22,143 nucleotides of DNA, taken from NCBI GenBank assembly GCA_946531785.1, contig CAMNAT010000004.1, positions 1-22,143 on the forward strand, written 5' to 3'. Shown here in pieces: positions 22,114 to 22,143 of the stretch. The notes beneath the pieces were generated by a model. That model was not told the origin of the DNA and ran no database searches. It worked only from the letters and a program-made list of their open reading frames with translations. Position 1 is the stretch's first letter. Each line of letters starts with the position of its first letter. This stretch comes from an uncultured Oscillospiraceae bacterium (lineage in GTDB: Bacteria; Bacillota; Clostridia; UBA1381). A program made the position numbers and the translations under genes.

Positions 22114-22136
22114 TCAGGGGGACTGCGTCCCCCTGA
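22114..22136. repeat. GC-rich 10-bp hairpin at window end
   Basis: TCAGGGGGAC pairs with GTCCCCCTGA around a 3-base loop. No T run follows on either strand, so it is not a normal terminator. It lies upstream of metH. Such short GGGGG/CCCCC palindromes are often repeated between genes in gut clostridia (general impression, not verified here). No metH promoter is recognisable in the remaining bases of the window. Confidence 0.7.
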
Positions 22137-22143
22137 AACCCCT

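Overview
The window looks like chromosomal DNA of an anaerobic, gut-type Bacillota (class Clostridia, possibly Oscillospirales). That assignment is inferred from gene content. The clues are a large S-layer-homology (SLH) surface protein, a LivK lipoprotein with a Gram-positive style anchor, strong AGGAGG-type ribosome binding sites, sigma-A-like promoters with 17-base spacers, a short MetH without the AdoMet reactivation domain, a PflA-like radical SAM protein, and a DUF3343/cysteine desulfurase pair. No phage, transposon, plasmid or CRISPR signature was seen.

Layout. (1) 1-6171, minus strand: a tightly packed run birA - htpG - heparinase II/III-like gene - YfcE/MJ0936-type phosphoesterase - araA. 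araA is cut by the window edge just before its stop. The genes overlap by 4 bases or are 4 to 33 bases apart. (2) 6224-9325, minus: a monocistronic SLH protein of about 1033 residues, with its own promoter (9374-9402) and a hairpin after its stop (6179-6204). (3) 9532-11398, plus: a small cytoplasmic amidase-fold protein, a DUF3343 Se/S-carrier-like protein and a class V cysteine desulfurase. (4) 11435-12050, plus: a promoter, tRNA-Gly(TCC), tRNA-Arg(TCT), tRNA-His(GTG), tRNA-Gln(TTG), tRNA-Lys(TTT) and a strong terminator, with two structured spacers. (5) 12153-13047, plus: a promoter, a DUF2752 membrane protein, a zinc-ribbon/TM2 membrane protein and a terminator. (6) 13001-13336: the largest gene-free stretch. 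It holds a shared terminator, a candidate structured small RNA on the minus strand, a long perfect palindrome and the terminator of the liv operon. (7) 13337-18199, minus: a complete branched-chain amino acid ABC importer, livK-livH-livM-livG-livF, with its promoter and a hairpin between livK and livH. (8) 18224-22063, minus: metH (cobalamin-dependent, short form), an acyl-CoA thioesterase and a PflA-like radical SAM protein, probably one operon. A GC-rich hairpin lies at the window end.

Function. Most genes are housekeeping or transport genes: amino acid uptake, methionine/one-carbon metabolism, biotin attachment, protein folding, arabinose use, sulfur mobilisation and translation. The least explained items are the candidate RNA at 13013-13196, the long palindromes at 11729-11760 and 13265-13304, the uncharacterised 830-residue part of the SLH protein, and the signal-less heparinase-like enzyme in the birA-htpG-araA run.
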